Positions 1-11,717 are shown, counted from the first letter of the stretch. The stretch is DNA of 64,000 nucleotides from Phyllostachys edulis (GCA_036346405.1 CM070562.1:101852784-101916783); one strand, 5' to 3'. Made by a program: numbers and translations. Notes: a model not told the origin generated them from the letters alone.

Positions 1-189
1 TTTTAAATTTTAAATTCAAATTTAATTCAAACCAGTTTGAAAATACACCGAAATTTTAAAATTTCGGTGATTTCAGCTATTTCGGCCAAGAATGAATTTT
101 TTCCAAAAACAAAATTTGTTTCCCTACGTACGACCGCCCCGGGAAAGCGGATGATCTTCATCGGATGAGGTAGAAAACCAATGAAACCC

Positions 190-760
190 TTAGGCAATAT
201 ATCAAGAGGTTCAGTTAGGTTCGAAACTCTATCCCAGAGGTCACAGAGTTTTCTGTTATCCAGGCTTTTAAAGCAGGACTGAGGAATTACCGGTTTACGA
301 AGGATATTGCAATGAATTCTCCACGAACGACACACTTTTTGACACGGCAGACAAGTATACAGCCGCTAGTGAAGCGGTTGAATGGTGTGAAGTTATTGAT
401 CGAAAAGATAAAATTCCCCATCTAGGCCTGGAGAAGCAAGAGAAGAAAAACAAGAAGTCTCTCAAGAGAAAGAAGAATCGCAAGCCCGACAACAAAGAAG
501 TCCTTACGATTTAAGAAAAATTTACCAAGGGCAAGAAAGATTTTTTCAATCGGAACAAGGTGAAAGCTCCGACTGACGACTACAAGAAAAACAAGAAGTG
601 GTGTTCACTTTACCAGGCAGTAGGGCATGATCGGTGCACCTACCGAGCCCTGCAAAAGAAACAAGAGGATTACTACTCGGGTAAAGGTCCCTTCCCCTCC
701 ATAACAGAGCTTGGAGAACCAAGCTCCAAGAAAGACAAAGAAGGCGACGAAGAAATGGAG
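190..760 (+). pseudogene. Tat gag fragment
   Basis: From about 190 the translation resembles the end of a Ty3 gag capsid domain (IQAFKAGLRNYRFTKDIA at about 262..315), followed by a lysine-rich stretch at 430..600. A degenerate zinc-knuckle-like segment KWCSLYQAVGHDRC lies near 595..640; it has the short Cys/His spacing seen in this lineage rather than a clean CCHC box. Several frame changes and stops (for example before 520) break it. The gag would package element RNA. The call rests on order and local similarity. Confidence 0.65.
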
Positions 761-937
761 TACCAGGAGCCACAACACACTGTGGATATGATCTCCGGAG
801 GATCTTCTTCGTATGACTCAAGGTGCCATCTGAAAGCTGTGGAGTGGGAAGTGAACCTCGCCGAGTCTCCGATCGACATCAAGCCATCCAGGTGGTCAGA
901 GACAACTATCTCCTTCAGCAAAGAAGATTGCCCCATG

Positions 938-1291
938 ACGTCGACTCGAACAGGTATGTTTCTTATTGTAGTTGAACATACTATTAACAATTGTAAAGTT
1001 AATAGAGTCTTAATAAATAGAGGTAGCTCTTTAAACATTTTATTTTTGGGAGCATTGGAAGAAATGAAAATTCCCAGGTCTATGGTAAAACCTGTGAAAT
1101 ATGCCTTCCAAGGCATAGTTCTTGGTTCTACCGCTAAACCGATAGGGCAATTATCCCTATCGGTTACGTTCGGAAGACCTGACAACTTTCGAACGGAAAA
1201 GATTCCATTTGATGTGGTGGATTTTGAAACCACATATAATGGAATCCTCAGTCGTCCGGCATTGGCAAAATTCTTGATAGAAAATTTCTGA
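938..1291 (+). pseudogene. Tat aspartic protease domain, catalytic Asp lost
   Basis: The frame 560..1291 stays open for 243 residues and ends in a retropepsin-like fold: a strand around GMFLIVVEHTINNCKV, then the active-site position LINRGSSLNILF, then a C-terminal section with FDVVDFETTYNGILSRPAL. The family active site is normally D-G-S/G-S; here the Asp has become Asn and the next residue Arg. The enzyme that would cut the Gag-Pol polyprotein is therefore dead even where the frame is open. Confidence 0.75.
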
Positions 1292-1681
1292 TAGCCACAC
1301 ATTACGGTTATCAGAGTTTAAAGATACCAGGACCGAAAGGAGTCATCATAGTTCGAGGAGATCGAAAAATGGCTTATGCATGCGATCGGAAATCCTTAGA
1401 ATTGGTTGACGAGCTTCCGACTAGGGAAACTAATCCGTCTACCATGCAGGTCAAACACTCAAGGCCAAAGATGACGCCGAAGCCTTCCGATCAGACCAAG
1501 GAGGTTCCAATCGGCAAAGGCACTTCTCCAGAAAGCATCAAAATGCCGTTTAGGTTAGGAAATACTGATGCATCTACCCAAAAGGAATTGGTTCGAGGCA
1601 GGACTCAACCATAAATAGGAAGAGTCGCTCGTCTCTTTCTTCCGAGCAAACCTGTACGTATTCGTCTGGCAGGCGTCCGAC

Positions 1682-2556
1682 ATGTCCGGAGTCACCAGAG
1701 AGGTGATTGAGCATAGTCTAGCTCTCAAGCCTGACAAAAAACTGGTCAAGCAGAAGCTAAGACGCTTTGCACCTGATCGGAAGGAGGCAATCCAGTCGGA
1801 GAACGACAAGCTTCTCGAGGATGGATTCATTCATGAAGTCGACCACCCAGAGTGGATCGCCAACCCTGTAATGGTTAGAAAAAGCAATTGAAAATGACGA
1901 ATGTGTATTGACTTCACAGATCTTAATAAATGTGTATTGATTTTACAGATCTTAATAAAGCTTGTCCGAAGAATGACTTTCCCCTTCCACGCATTGATCA
2001 ACTTGTAGACTCTACTTCCGGGTGTGAGTTGTTGAGTTTTTTGGATGCGTACTCAGGGTACCATCAGATTAATATGAGTAAAGATGATAAAGAGACAACT
2101 TTCTTCATCACACCATATGGCACTTACTGCTATGTTAAGATGCCATTTGGTCTAAAAAATGTTGGTGCGACTTTTCAGAGGTTAATGCAAAAAACCTTTA
2201 ATCCCTAAATAGGTCGAAATCTATAAGCCTACGTTGATGACTTGGTTGTGAAAAGCATCAACGCTGGCGACCACCTTTCCGACGTACATGAGACTTTCAA
2301 TACTTGAGAAGGCATAACCTTAAGTTAAATCTAGAGAAGCGTGTGTTCATAGTTTCTTCGGGAAAGATTCTTGGATTCCTAGTTTTAGCTAGAGGAATTG
2401 AAGCAAATCCAACAAAAATATCGGCCATCAACCAAATGCACCCTCCGACCACAAAGAAGGAAGTCCAAAAACTAATCGACTATATGGCAGCGCTAAGTCG
2501 TTTCATAGCACGGTTAGGTGAAAAGGAACAGCCTTTCTTCAAGCTTCTTTGAAAAC
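1682..2556 (+). pseudogene. Tat reverse transcriptase, frameshifted
   Basis: Pieces in changing frames give the RT entry region (FAPDRKEAIQSENDKLLEDG, 1760..1820), the fingers/palm (CIDFTDLNKACPKNDFPLP and FLDAYSGYHQI up to 2205), a readable AYVDDLVV catalytic box at about 2226..2250, and the thumb/connection (LNLEKRVF to KEVQKLI, 2304..2490). A 29-bp tandem duplication at 1902..1959 shifts the frame just before the palm, and stops occur at about 2206 and 2302. It would copy element RNA into cDNA if intact; it cannot be translated as one protein. Confidence 0.85.
1902..1959 (+). repeat. 29-bp tandem duplication inside RT
   Basis: Two adjacent copies (1902..1930 and 1931..1959) share the start TGTGTATTGA and the end ACAGATCTTAATAAA and differ at only two bases. 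The unit length is not a multiple of three, so the duplication breaks the RT frame at the CIDFTDLNK motif. Confidence 0.9.
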
Positions 2557-2599
2557 ATGGGAGTTTCGAGTGGACTAAAGAGGTATATGATGCCTTTGA

Positions 2600-3460
2600 A
2601 GAACGTGACAATTGCTAATTTACGTGGCTGCAACGTCACAAGCAATCAGCGGTGTACTAGTCGTAGAACGTGACAACGTCCAACGATCGGTATATTACGT
2701 AAGCGAAGTCTTACATGGACTAAAGAAAAGATACCCACAAGTACAAAAGTTACTCTATAGTCTCCTTATGGCTTCAAGGAAACTAAGGCATTACTTTCAG
2801 GCCCACAGAGTGGTTGTACCAACCGGATATCCCCTAGGTCAAGTTTTCAGAAACAGGAAACCATCAGGATGAATAGCAAAATGGGCGGTCAAGCTTGGGG
2901 CATTCGACCTCCATTTCATCTCACGAACAACAATCAAGTCCCAAGCAATAGCAGAATTCATTGCCGAATGGACGAACCCTGAACCCACTCAAGGGCCCAA
3001 GTACGAACACCACGATGAGTGGACAATGTACTTTGATGGTTCCTTGATGCTCAAAGGCTCGGGGCTAGAGTTGTCTTGATATCTCCTACTGGAGAACACA
3101 TCAAATACGACATTCAATTAAACTTTCCTGCTACAAACAATATGGCAGAATACGAAGGTTTATTAGCAGGACTCTGAGAAGCCAGAGCGCTCGGGATTTG
3201 CAGATTACTAGTGAAAGGCAATTCTCAACTAGTAGCGAATCAAGTCGGGAAAGAGTATCAATGCTCAAGTACCAAGATGTCATCTTAGTTGGCGGAAGAA
3301 TGGAAACTTGAAAAGCACTTCTTCAGTTTTCAGATCCAATATATTCCTAGAAAGGAAAACTTTCTGGCAGACCAGTTGGCACAGATGGCCTCAATAAGGT
3401 CACCTGTCCTGCCCGGAGTTTTGCTTGAGCAACTCGATTCACCCTCGGTGGTCGAGCATT
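2600..3460 (+). pseudogene. Two consecutive RNase H domains of the Tat element
   Basis: The first, RT-linked domain runs from LLIYVAATSQAISGVL (2612) through VYYVSEVLHGLKKRYPQ to about 2870. A second domain begins near 3010 with WTMYFDGSL and continues over frame shifts through NNMAEYEGLLAG (about 3135) and ends with QIQYIPRKENFLADQLAQ (about 3335..3385). The first Asp of the second domain (YFDGS), the Glu of MAEYEG and the Asp of the ending are readable. A dual RNase H with an archaeal-type second copy is established for Tat elements. The open frame 3289..3627 covers only its end plus a linker. Confidence 0.75.
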
Positions 3461-3639
3461 CCGAGAACATAGATGTTCCACTGGAGGTCATACAAATTGA
3501 TCCTACGAACATGGATGCTCCACAAGAGGTCAAAAAACTCGATCCCGGTAGAAATTGGATGACGTCGGTTTACAATTATCTTGGCATTATTCTTAAAGAT
3601 GATGTAGAGGCTGATCGTATAGCTTAAAAAGCCAAATCA

Positions 3640-4592
3640 TATACTCTGATCGAAAGTACCTTGTATAAACGAGGATCTCACAGAGTGTTGATGAGATGCA
3701 TATCTCAAATGGATGACATTAAGTTGCTATCCGACATTCATAGATGAGTCTGTAGAGCACATCATTCCTACAGAACTCTGGTCGGTAAAACCTTCAGGCA
3801 ATGATACTACTAGCCAACTGCTCTTCATGGTGAAAAAGAGCTCATGACGAAGTGCGTACAATATCAATTTCATAGTCGACAAGTACATCAGCCGACACAA
3901 GCTTTGCAAACAATCTCTCTTTCTTGACCTTTTGTAATATGGGGACTAGACATCCTGTGATCTTTCCCAAGAGCATCCATGGGCTTCGAATTCCTTTTTG
4001 TCATGATTGACACGTTCACAAAATGGATAGAAGCCGAGCCAGTTGGTAAAACAATAACTAAAGCCGCTAAGAGGTTCCTCACAAAAAAAAACGTGATCAC
4101 ACGATTCGGTATACCCAGTCGTATAATCACAGATAACGATACCCAGTTCTCTAGCAGAAATTTTTAGGAGTTCTACGAGAATCTAGGTATCAAGGTACAT
4201 TTTGCTTCTATCGCTCATCCGTAGAGCAATAGAGCTGTCGAGCGAGCTAATGGTATCATAATGCAAGGGGTGAAACGTCGAGTGTTCGACTAGTTAACAA
4301 AACGATCACGAGCTTGGGTTGAAGAACTTTCTTCTGTGTTATAGGCTGTTCGAACCATGACCAGTCGTGCGACCGGTGAATCGCTATTTTTTCTGGTTTA
4401 CAATGCTGAAGTCATGCTTCCTCCAGAACTAAAAATTGGCTCTGCTCGAGCTGATTGTTTCAACAATAACGATCAGGTAAAACGAAGACTTGACGACATC
4501 AATTTCTTTGAAGAATGATGAAATCAAACCCTTATACATCAGCGGTCTACCAACAAGCCATGCGAAGTGTAAGACCAAGAGGTTTTTGGTCA
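3640..4592 (+). pseudogene. Tat integrase, multiple stops
   Basis: A zinc-binding-like N-terminus (LYKRGSHRVLMRCIS, about 3660..3705) precedes the DDE core: FLFVMIDTFTKWIEAEPV (about 3988), IITDNDTQFSSRNF (about 4120) and the Glu segment NRAVERANGI (about 4230..4260). The C-terminal part ends with LPPELKIGSARADCFNNNDQ (about 4420..4480) and, after another frame change, SAVYQQAMR (about 4538..4565). At least six stops are visible. The coding similarity ends where the Sirevirus LTR starts. Confidence 0.8.
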
Positions 4593-4734
4593 TGTTATTT
4601 GATGATGAACACATTGACAATAAGTTAGACTTAGTCTCAGTACTTAATGTTGAATACTTTGTCCTTAAGACTTACTGTGGTGACTTGGTTCAGAGCTCTG
4701 TTAAGTTACATTGAAAATCGCTTTTTGTCGGATT

Positions 4735-5690
4735 ATCGGTAGTACCGCTTTGTTTGTCTTGGAACTACCGGAGTGCGGTATGACCGCAGGTGTCTGTGTA
4801 ATACCGCAAGTCACTAAGTCTAAATGGTGTTTTGCTCGAACCGTTAGATCTTGATCGATGGCTAATATTGAAGTGAGCGTTCGGACTTACTACGGTGTTT
4901 TCAAATCGGACGGTTGTGAGAAGCGTGGTCCGATCGGCCGTGTCATCTGGAGCATCCACGTGGCAAAAGGGCTTTGTTCGAAGTTTTTGAGCTTTTTAGT
5001 GTTTTGCGGTAATACCAAATAAGTTGTTTTCACGGAACTACCGCTTTGCGGTAATCTTGCGAGTAGTTCTGGTAGTACCGCAAGTTTTTTTCTCTGGTGC
5101 ATTTTGCTCGGTTCGTTAGATCTTGATCTAACGGCTGATATTGAGATGAACGTTCGGACCGTCCGAACGTCTCAAGGAATGTGAGCCCTTGATCTAAAAT
5201 CCAACTACCGATATTGTTGTGAGCGTTCGGACTTTGTACAAGAAATAAGCGGTGTGAAGCACGGTCCGATCGACATCGCATCCGGGCGTTCGCGTGCTTT
5301 AAGGTTCGTAACACGTTTTTCCATACATTCATACCGTTTGTGAACGCGGTAGTACCGCGTGTCCGGTAGTACCGTGGTGAAAACAACGGTAGTACCGCGC
5401 TTGTTCTTGAGAGAGAGAGAAAGGTTCGGCAGTCTTGTTAAGTCAAAATCGGTAATATCAAGAATCGTGAAAGCAGTATGACCGCAGGACGGTAATATCG
5501 CAGTTTGAATGGCGGTAGTACCGCACAAAGGTATGACCGCAAGGTTGCGGTATGGAAATTCCAGAGAGCATGTTTTGGAAGATCTTGAGATTTCGATGAG
5601 CGGTAGTTCCTTGATGTCTTGAGCGATGCGACCGCGTGTCTTGATAATCTGGACGTACAATGGCGGTAATCTGGATTGTACTCTGAAAGT
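4735..5690. repeat. Cluster of GCGGTAGTACCGC-type palindromes in LTR 1
   Basis: The core word GGTAGTACCG or a one-base variant recurs many times (for example near 4740, 5065, 5350, 5365, 5388, 5515), along with half sites such as GCGGTAA, GTATGACCGC and GAACTACCG. GCGGTAGTACCGC differs from its own reverse complement only at the central base, so copies read on either strand. They sit upstream of the TATA box. Dense family-specific palindromes in the LTR are known for Sireviruses; the role is probably regulatory but unproven. Confidence 0.85.
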
Positions 5691-6149
5691 TGCCGCTTTG
5701 GGGTTTTTGACTTAGGGTTTGTTGTTTTCGTAAGTCTTATCTTGTTGCATGATGCATGATAGTGTTCATTGGTGTGTGTGTGCTAATGGATGGTCAAGTT
5801 GGAGAACTTGTGCCAAGAATTAGTTTCTCTGATCTTTGCATGTGCAGGTTGAGGTGTGAGGACGAACTACGTTCGGTGACAGGATTGACTCGGATTAGGA
5901 TGGGAAATCTGAGGTCTTGGAAGTCGCAGATGTCAAAAGGTGGTTTGGATCACGCTGGAGCACGTGGAAGACAAAGGTGGATCACGTTGGAGCTACGGGA
6001 AGGTGTCCTGGAGGCTTACGACGTGGAAGAGTTTGTTTTGGAAAGTTTTGAGTTGTTTTGGTAAAACCTGTGTTGGAAAGGGTTTCGGGTCCCTTGATTT
6101 TCGGAGAGATAGGTTTCGTATTCATGATTGATACGGATTGAGCTTTGCC

Positions 6150-6156
6150 TATAAAA
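6150..6156 (+). promoter_or_regulatory. LTR TATA box (Sirevirus 1)
   Basis: TATAAAA in the context CCTATAAAAGAGGC, upstream of the gag and within the LTR. Its position fits the promoter driving full-length element RNA. Confidence 0.6.
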
Positions 6157-6511
6157 GAGGCAGAGTGGGTGCGCCTTGTAGAAGAGTTTTTAGACGTGAG
6201 TTTTAGATGTTTTGAGATCGTAGCTTGTCATTCTTTCATGATTTAGATGTCCTTGAATTGGGGCTTTGAGGGTGCTTCTTGAGCACTTTGTAGACACAAA
6301 TCAAGTTTGATAAATAAAGTTCAGATTCATTCTACTTGGATTCTTGTTTTGGTGTTCTTCCTGTATACCGAGGTGGTCTTGGTTGTGAAGCTCTTCAAGT
6401 GTCAACAGAGAAGTTCTTTGAAGTTCTTGCACACAAGAAGAAGTTGGAATTAGGGGTCAATTCACGCAATCATTCAACCGCCCCTTCTGATTGCCATTAC
6501 GACCATACAAG

Positions 6512-6523
6512 TGGTATCAGAGC
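6512..6523 (+). other. Primer-binding site, initiator tRNA-Met type (Sirevirus 1)
   Basis: TGGTATCAGAGC, the standard plant Copia PBS complementary to the 3' end of initiator tRNA-Met, sits two bases after the LTR end. Confidence 0.95.
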
Positions 6524-6532
6524 AAGGTTGCA

Positions 6533-7957
6533 ATGGCATCGGATCGAGATCGCTTCTCGGGTAAGCCTCCATACTTCGATGGATCAGACTACATCTATTG
6601 GAAGACTCGTATGGAAGTTTTTCTTCAAGCTCAAGGTAATTTCATCGGCAAAAGGTTGAGAATCCTTATGAAGTTCTGTTTGTTATCACCAACAATAACA
6701 CCGCGATATTGAAGCTAATGCTAAGGCTAGAAATATCTTGTTGCAAGGTTTAAGTAGAAACGAATTTGTTAGAATTGCCAACATTAAATCAAAACAAAAT
6801 TTGGACAAAGACTTGTCGACTATCATGAAGGTTCAAAATCATTAAAGGTGTTCGTCAAAATCAATTCAAAAAGGAGTATTCTAAGTTTGAGAAGAAACCG
6901 GGAGAATCTGTAGATGCACTTTTTGATCGCTTCAATAAAATCATTAGTGATTTGCAATCTGTTGATGTGATTTATTCTGATTCTGACAATGCTAGACATA
7001 TTTTGAATGCTTTGGATATGTCTGTTTGGGAGGTCCTAGTCACTAGAATCAATCACTCTGTTAATATGGAAACACTCACGTTAAATGATCTTTATTCCAA
7101 GATGAAAACACATGATATTGATATTTTGGCCAGAATAAATAAGTCAAATTCTTTGGGTTTAGTGACTAACCAAACTGATAGTTCATCAAGTCCTTCTAGT
7201 TTCTCCTTGAGTGCTATTTCAGATGAACAATTGGAGGAGACCTCAGAAGAACAGCTTGTACTCTTCTCAAATAGGGTGACTAAAGTAATCAATAATGTCA
7301 GAGCAAGGAGAAGAGGAGGTCCAATCAGATGCTTTGAATGTGGTGAGCCAAACCACATAAAAGTAAATTGTCCCAAGCTGAGAGGAAAAGAAGCCAAGGA
7401 AGACAAAGCACCAGCTCGGCGTTCAAAATTCAAATTTGATTCAAGCAAAAAGCAAAATTATCGTAAAAGTCATCAACAAGGTGCTTTCGACTCTTGAGGA
7501 GATTGGGCTAAGTGATGTTGATTCGCACAACGACAATGAGGATGATCACAAGAAGGCAAAAGAGGCCGATTTCACAGGATGTGCTTTATGGCAAGTTGTG
7601 AAGAAACTAATGATGATGATGATCTCTACAAGGACCACGATGAGGTAAAGCCCTCTTATGCTTTGATTTATCACGTCTTTGTCTTTGAAATTGACAAATG
7701 AGCTTAAAAAATACAAAAAGAAAGCAAAGAAACATGACCTTGTTATTGATAGCTTGAATTCTGAAATTGATAGACTTAAGGCTGCTATTCCTGATGATAA
7801 ATCATGTGAATCATGCCAAGTTTTGCATTCTGAATTAAAACTTGCTAGATCAATTCATGCTGGAACATTGACCAATTGCGCAAGTTCTTTATATAAATGT
7901 ATTTTACATTCTTTCAATTTCAATAAAGATTCATCGGTTCTTTACTTTCTTCGATGA
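6533..7957 (+). pseudogene. Copia gag of Sirevirus 1, frameshifted
   Basis: The likely start is MASDRDRFSGKPPYFDG at 6533, giving the usual Copia capsid opening (YFDGSDYIYWKTRME). A frameshift near 6650 interrupts it. The capsid resumes through 6880..7130, and the open frame 6952..7497 ends with a CCHC zinc knuckle CFECGEPNHIKVNC (about 7330..7372), C-x2-C-x4-H-x4-C. After more frame changes, 7679..7957 encodes a Lys/Leu-rich coiled coil typical of the end of Sirevirus gag. No pol follows. Confidence 0.8.
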
Positions 7958-7959
7958 GT

Positions 7960-8864
7960 GATATTTTTTATATGATTGTTATCCATAATCTGGTTACATA
8001 TTATTGTTGTTTAATTGGTCAGAGAGTACCCAATTCTCTTCGATATCCTTCCAAAAGGATCTATTTTACTCTCTGACTCAGACATATTAGTCAAATGACA
8101 TAAAGGTCCTAGTCGTAGCCATTACTTCAATGGTTCTCATGCGCGATCACACTCTTTTCTCAAAGAAACATACGAGTGAAAGGATCATAACACAAACAAC
8201 TACATATATTTATTCACATGCTTAAGACTTCGGAGACTACCTTTCTTCACTTCAACATTCTGTTCTACTCTTGTTTGGCTACTGGTCGGGACACGGAAAG
8301 CCTCCTAGTTAAAATCTCTCATCTCTGCATATGGTCCTGCCCACCGGAAGGAGTTTCTTAGCGACAGTCCTTTTCTTACGATCTTCGTTGCAAGTCGGAC
8401 TTGAGCACGAGCACGTTTTGCGAAGTGTTTTTCATGTCTTCAGTTCTTAGCAATCTACACGACCGGTTTTGGATACTATGTATAAACCAGACCACTTATT
8501 ATTTATGCACTTATCATCAAGATAAGTCTAGTAGCATCTTCCGACCACACATTGTACTATACAGTATTTTGGATTATTGAAATAGATCTAAAGCTCGTCA
8601 AAATCATACACTGGTTCTGACCAAGTTGATTTTCTGGTATTACTTAGATTTAATTTAGAACATAATCATTACATACTTTATACCAAGGTCATATCTTTTT
8701 ACTCTTTTTCTTGGTCTACTGCTACTTTAGTAAGTCCTTCTACTAACATAAGCGGTCGGGGGCTAGAAAATATATGAGTGTTAAGCAAAGTGAAAAGATA
8801 AACAAAGACTTTATTGATGATAAAAGGTAAGTTTTTATATTTACAAATCTAACATTACAATCAT
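7960..8864. other. Non-coding retroelement DNA, probably Tat 3' region
   Basis: No open frame or recognisable domain. It lies between the Sirevirus gag remnant and the 3' end of the antisense gene. A purine-rich tract GCGGTCGGGGGCTAG at about 8753..8768 resembles the polypurine context common in grass Ty3 elements, but no LTR start is clear next to it. Confidence 0.4.
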
Positions 8865-11717
8865 CTACTTCTCGGAGCCACCAGATTGGTCGCTGTGAGA
8901 CGGAGACCCGACCTTCATTTCCTTTGCGACAATGTTTTTGATAGACATTACTTCCTCGAATAACTTGGTCGCTTCTTCACCCGAACAGTTGAAGTATTCT
9001 TCAACGACTTGGATGGGAATGGAGGGGTCGAAAGCTTTCAGCTTTACCAAATCAAGATTGACTCTGTTTGCAACAACATCCTTCATAACTTGGGCATGGT
9101 TCTTCCAAGTAGCCTTGAGCGGACCTTGGAGATCTTCGAGTTGTCGGCCAAGGTAACCTATCTTCTCGACCGGATCTCTTAGAATGGGCAGGCTTGATCC
9201 AAATCCCATGTTAAAGAGCATCTTGTTGAGAGTCTTGACTTTCTCCTCAAGATTCTACCCAAGAGCGGCCTCCTTGTCGTGCTCAAACTTAAGAGCTTTT
9301 TCTGCTCTTGCTAATGCTTGAGTTTGCTCTACACGGGTAGACCAAAGAATAAATATAAATAATTAGAAAAGATAGTACACTGATTAAGTTTACGATCGGT
9401 TACCTTGACTCTTCTTCTCACAAGTCTCAATGACTTCCTTATTCCTGGTCATTAAGTATTCGATCGATTGGTCCATGGTTTGGCATTTACCTTCAAGCTT
9501 GGTTATCATGGCTTCCTTAGCCTTAACCTCTTCTTTAATTTTATCCGAATCTATCAAATATGATAAGGAGAGAAGTTAATTAGGAAAAGAAGAAGAAGCA
9601 AAGTGACAAAGGAGGAGAAGGGAAGTCAAGAAGAAAGCACTTACCTTCTAATTTGGAGTTTTTCTTCTCCAAGAATTTTATTCGTTGGGTCAGTCCTCTA
9701 ACCACAACGAAATTCTTGACCATATGCTCCAAGAATAGCACACTTCTTTGAGTTTTTGATAAACTTATAAGGGAAATGTTATAAAAGTGGTCGTGGATGC
9801 TTACCCGAATAGCCACATCATTGTATTCGGCAAAAATAGTATCAGGACTCATCTCTGCTTGACGATCCGATATCCTCCACCAAGCCTCATCGAGTTCTTT
9901 GTCATCGATAAACCGAGGGCAATAAGGGAAGTTGCTAGCCTGAGGAGACCTCCAAGCAGTGGTCGGAGCCTGCTGGGGCACCTCAAGAACCTCCGTATCC
10001 ATAGACGGGGTTGGAGCCGCAACAGGTTCTTGAGCAGGTGCTGCTACCTACTCGAGGGTTGGCTTGATCTCTTTTTTCTCAGGAATTTGTTCCTGAGAGG
10101 TGCTCTGGTCGGAGGCGACCGGAACACCAGAGGATCTATACAAACAGAAGAGAGAAAATTCAAGATTTTGGAATACCAGAGGCACAAAAGGTATGTATTT
10201 GCATAAGTTACTTTCATGTATACAAACCTGATCATATTCTTTGTCTTGATCTTGAAGTGTGCAGGAGTAAAATCCGTAGCGCTCGCCTTTCTTTTCTTCT
10301 CTACCGATTTTACTGGTTCTGAACCAGTAGGGTTGGTTATACCCTTTGCGTCCTTCGACCTCCAGTCGAAAGTGATGTCCTCAACCAGGTGGTCGAGGTC
10401 CTTGACTAGCTGGTCAGAGACTGTGTCTTTGTTGGCTTCCAGAACAGTTGCTTTGGAAGCAATTGTCAGGTCATGAACGACCATTCTGGGACCTATGACC
10501 TCAGTCGCCTTGGTCTGAGGATCCTTCTTTTCCACCTAATTAAAAGCCAAATTTTTGTTAGGTGACGAAATTTTTCCATCTAAAATATATACTCCTTGTC
10601 AAATGCTCTTTTACCTTCTGGAGATCACCTTTTTCGCTGATCGCCGAGGACGAATTGGTCGGAACAATTGATGGAGAGCCCGATTGGATTCTTTTAGCCT
10701 CAGCCCGATCGCCTACGTATTAGAGAAGAATTATATACTGATCAAAGAATGAATATACGGTGAAGAATAAGTTGTGTATTTACCTTGAGTCTCCTCATCT
10801 TCTCTTCTAAAGAGACAACAGCTAAGATGTGGGGAAAAGCAGCCTTAACATCAGGCTCTCCGGCGCAGATCATTTTGATCTACTCCTTGATTTTCTCATG
10901 GGAAAGGACTGTACAAAGTAAATGGGAGACTTGAAGGTTACAAAATAAACAACCAAATATAAACAAAACCAGTTGAGATTTTTTGGAATTTACTTTACGA
11001 GGAATCTTTGATTGTGAAGTCCCGACCAATATACCGGAGCATTGGAAGTACTCGGGACTTTAGAGGACTAATCTGGTGTATGGAGAAATCATTCATCACA
11101 TGCTAAGAAGTTAGACCTATGATGCTTCTATCCATCTCCCCACTATCCCCTCATTCTTCGTGGAGGAGTGTCACTCTAGGGTTTCTTGAGCTTTCTTACC
11201 AATGAAGCAGAGACTGTCATCAGTGGTGACCGTCATGTAGAACCAACTTTTCTTCCATGACAACACGAAGATTTTGGGAACGTGCGAATGTACTCATCGA
11301 CCTTCCTGTCATAGAGGCACAAGGTGCATTCCTAGGTGACCCCAGCGATTTCCCCGACCTCGCCATCTTGTAGTAGTACTTGAAGAATTCCAGATTTGGT
11401 GAAATCCCCAAGTACGCTTCACAAAGGTATACGAAGATGCTAAGGTTGGCAATCGCATTGGGGGCGAGGTTCACCAACTCGATGCCATAGTACTCCAAGA
11501 CCTTTGGGAGGAATTGGTGCACTGGTAGCCTGAATTTGCATTCGATATATGCGAGGAAAATGAGAATTTCCCTATCTTCCCTGCTCGAAAAATGCTCTCC
11601 GCCCACAGATCTCCAAGAAACTAGATTCTTGTTCAGTAGCATTCCTCTCGCCTCCAAAGCCTTGAGTTTCTTTCTGCTCAAATCCGCGGCCAACTAGTTG
11701 GTGATTGAGTCCGACAT
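8865..11717 (-). pseudogene. Antisense gene (aORF) of a Tat element, Transposase_28-like, multi-exon and decayed
   Basis: Read on the minus strand from an ATG at 11717, the product opens MSDSITN, hits a TAG at codon 8, then continues LAADLSRKKLKALEARG and LPKVLEYYGIELVNLAPNA with a CEAYLGI motif. This is the Pfam 'putative gypsy-type transposon' (Transposase_28) domain, from memory. Later exon-like blocks include IHQISPLKSRVLPMLRY (about 11090..11030), ICAGEPDVKAAFPHILAV (about 10873..10820), an acidic/Lys linker (10535..10220), a block with WWRISDRQAEMSPDTIF (about 9880..9830), coiled coils (9700..9290) and a C-terminal block 9221..8865 ending SGGSEK. Plausible splice sites separate them. 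Besides the codon-8 stop, frameshifts occur near 11330 and 11260. Its job in the element is unknown; genes in this position and orientation are established for Tat elements. Confidence 0.75.

Larger units (their letters stand above)
1..4592 (+). mobile_element. Tat-lineage Ty3/gypsy element, left part cut by window edge
   Basis: Reading plus strand, the region gives a decayed gag, aspartic protease, reverse transcriptase, two RNase H domains and an integrase in Ty3/gypsy order. The second RNase H and the antisense gene further right (8865..11717) are hallmarks of the plant Tat lineage (Grande/RIRE2-like). Stops and frameshifts occur every 100 to 400 bp, so no protein is made. The 5' LTR lies outside the window. 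The coding tail breaks near 4592, where a Sirevirus LTR begins. The first ~130 bases are A/T-rich and do not align with gag; they may be another insertion. Confidence 0.85.
4593..6509 (+). repeat. 5' LTR of Sirevirus 1
   Basis: The right end is firm: CATACA at 6504..6509, two bases before the primer-binding site. The left end is placed at a TG following the last Tat integrase similarity (TGTTATTTGATGATGAACAC); it could be a few bases to either side. A TATA box lies at 6150..6156 (TATAAAA), about 360 bp before the LTR end, as expected for the U3/R junction. About 1.9 kb is long for Copia but normal for Sireviruses. Confidence 0.65.
4593..7960 (+). mobile_element. Sirevirus-type Ty1/copia element 1, 3' truncated
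   Basis: A long 5' LTR rich in short palindromes, a tRNA-Met primer-binding site and a Copia gag with zinc knuckle and coiled coil are present; protease, integrase, RT and the 3' LTR are not. It lies between the end of the Tat integrase and further Tat-type DNA, so it probably inserted into the Tat element and later lost its 3' part. The right limit is put where the gag coiled-coil frame stops resembling gag. Confidence 0.75.

Noticed and set aside
1..335. Minus-strand 102-codon frame at the left edge
   Set aside because: Antisense to Tat gag and A/T-rich flank; no domain.
8753..8768. Polypurine tract marking the Tat 3' LTR
   Set aside because: The purine run is suggestive, but no TG start or LTR-like sequence follows it, and the antisense gene lies on the wrong side for a simple 3' end.
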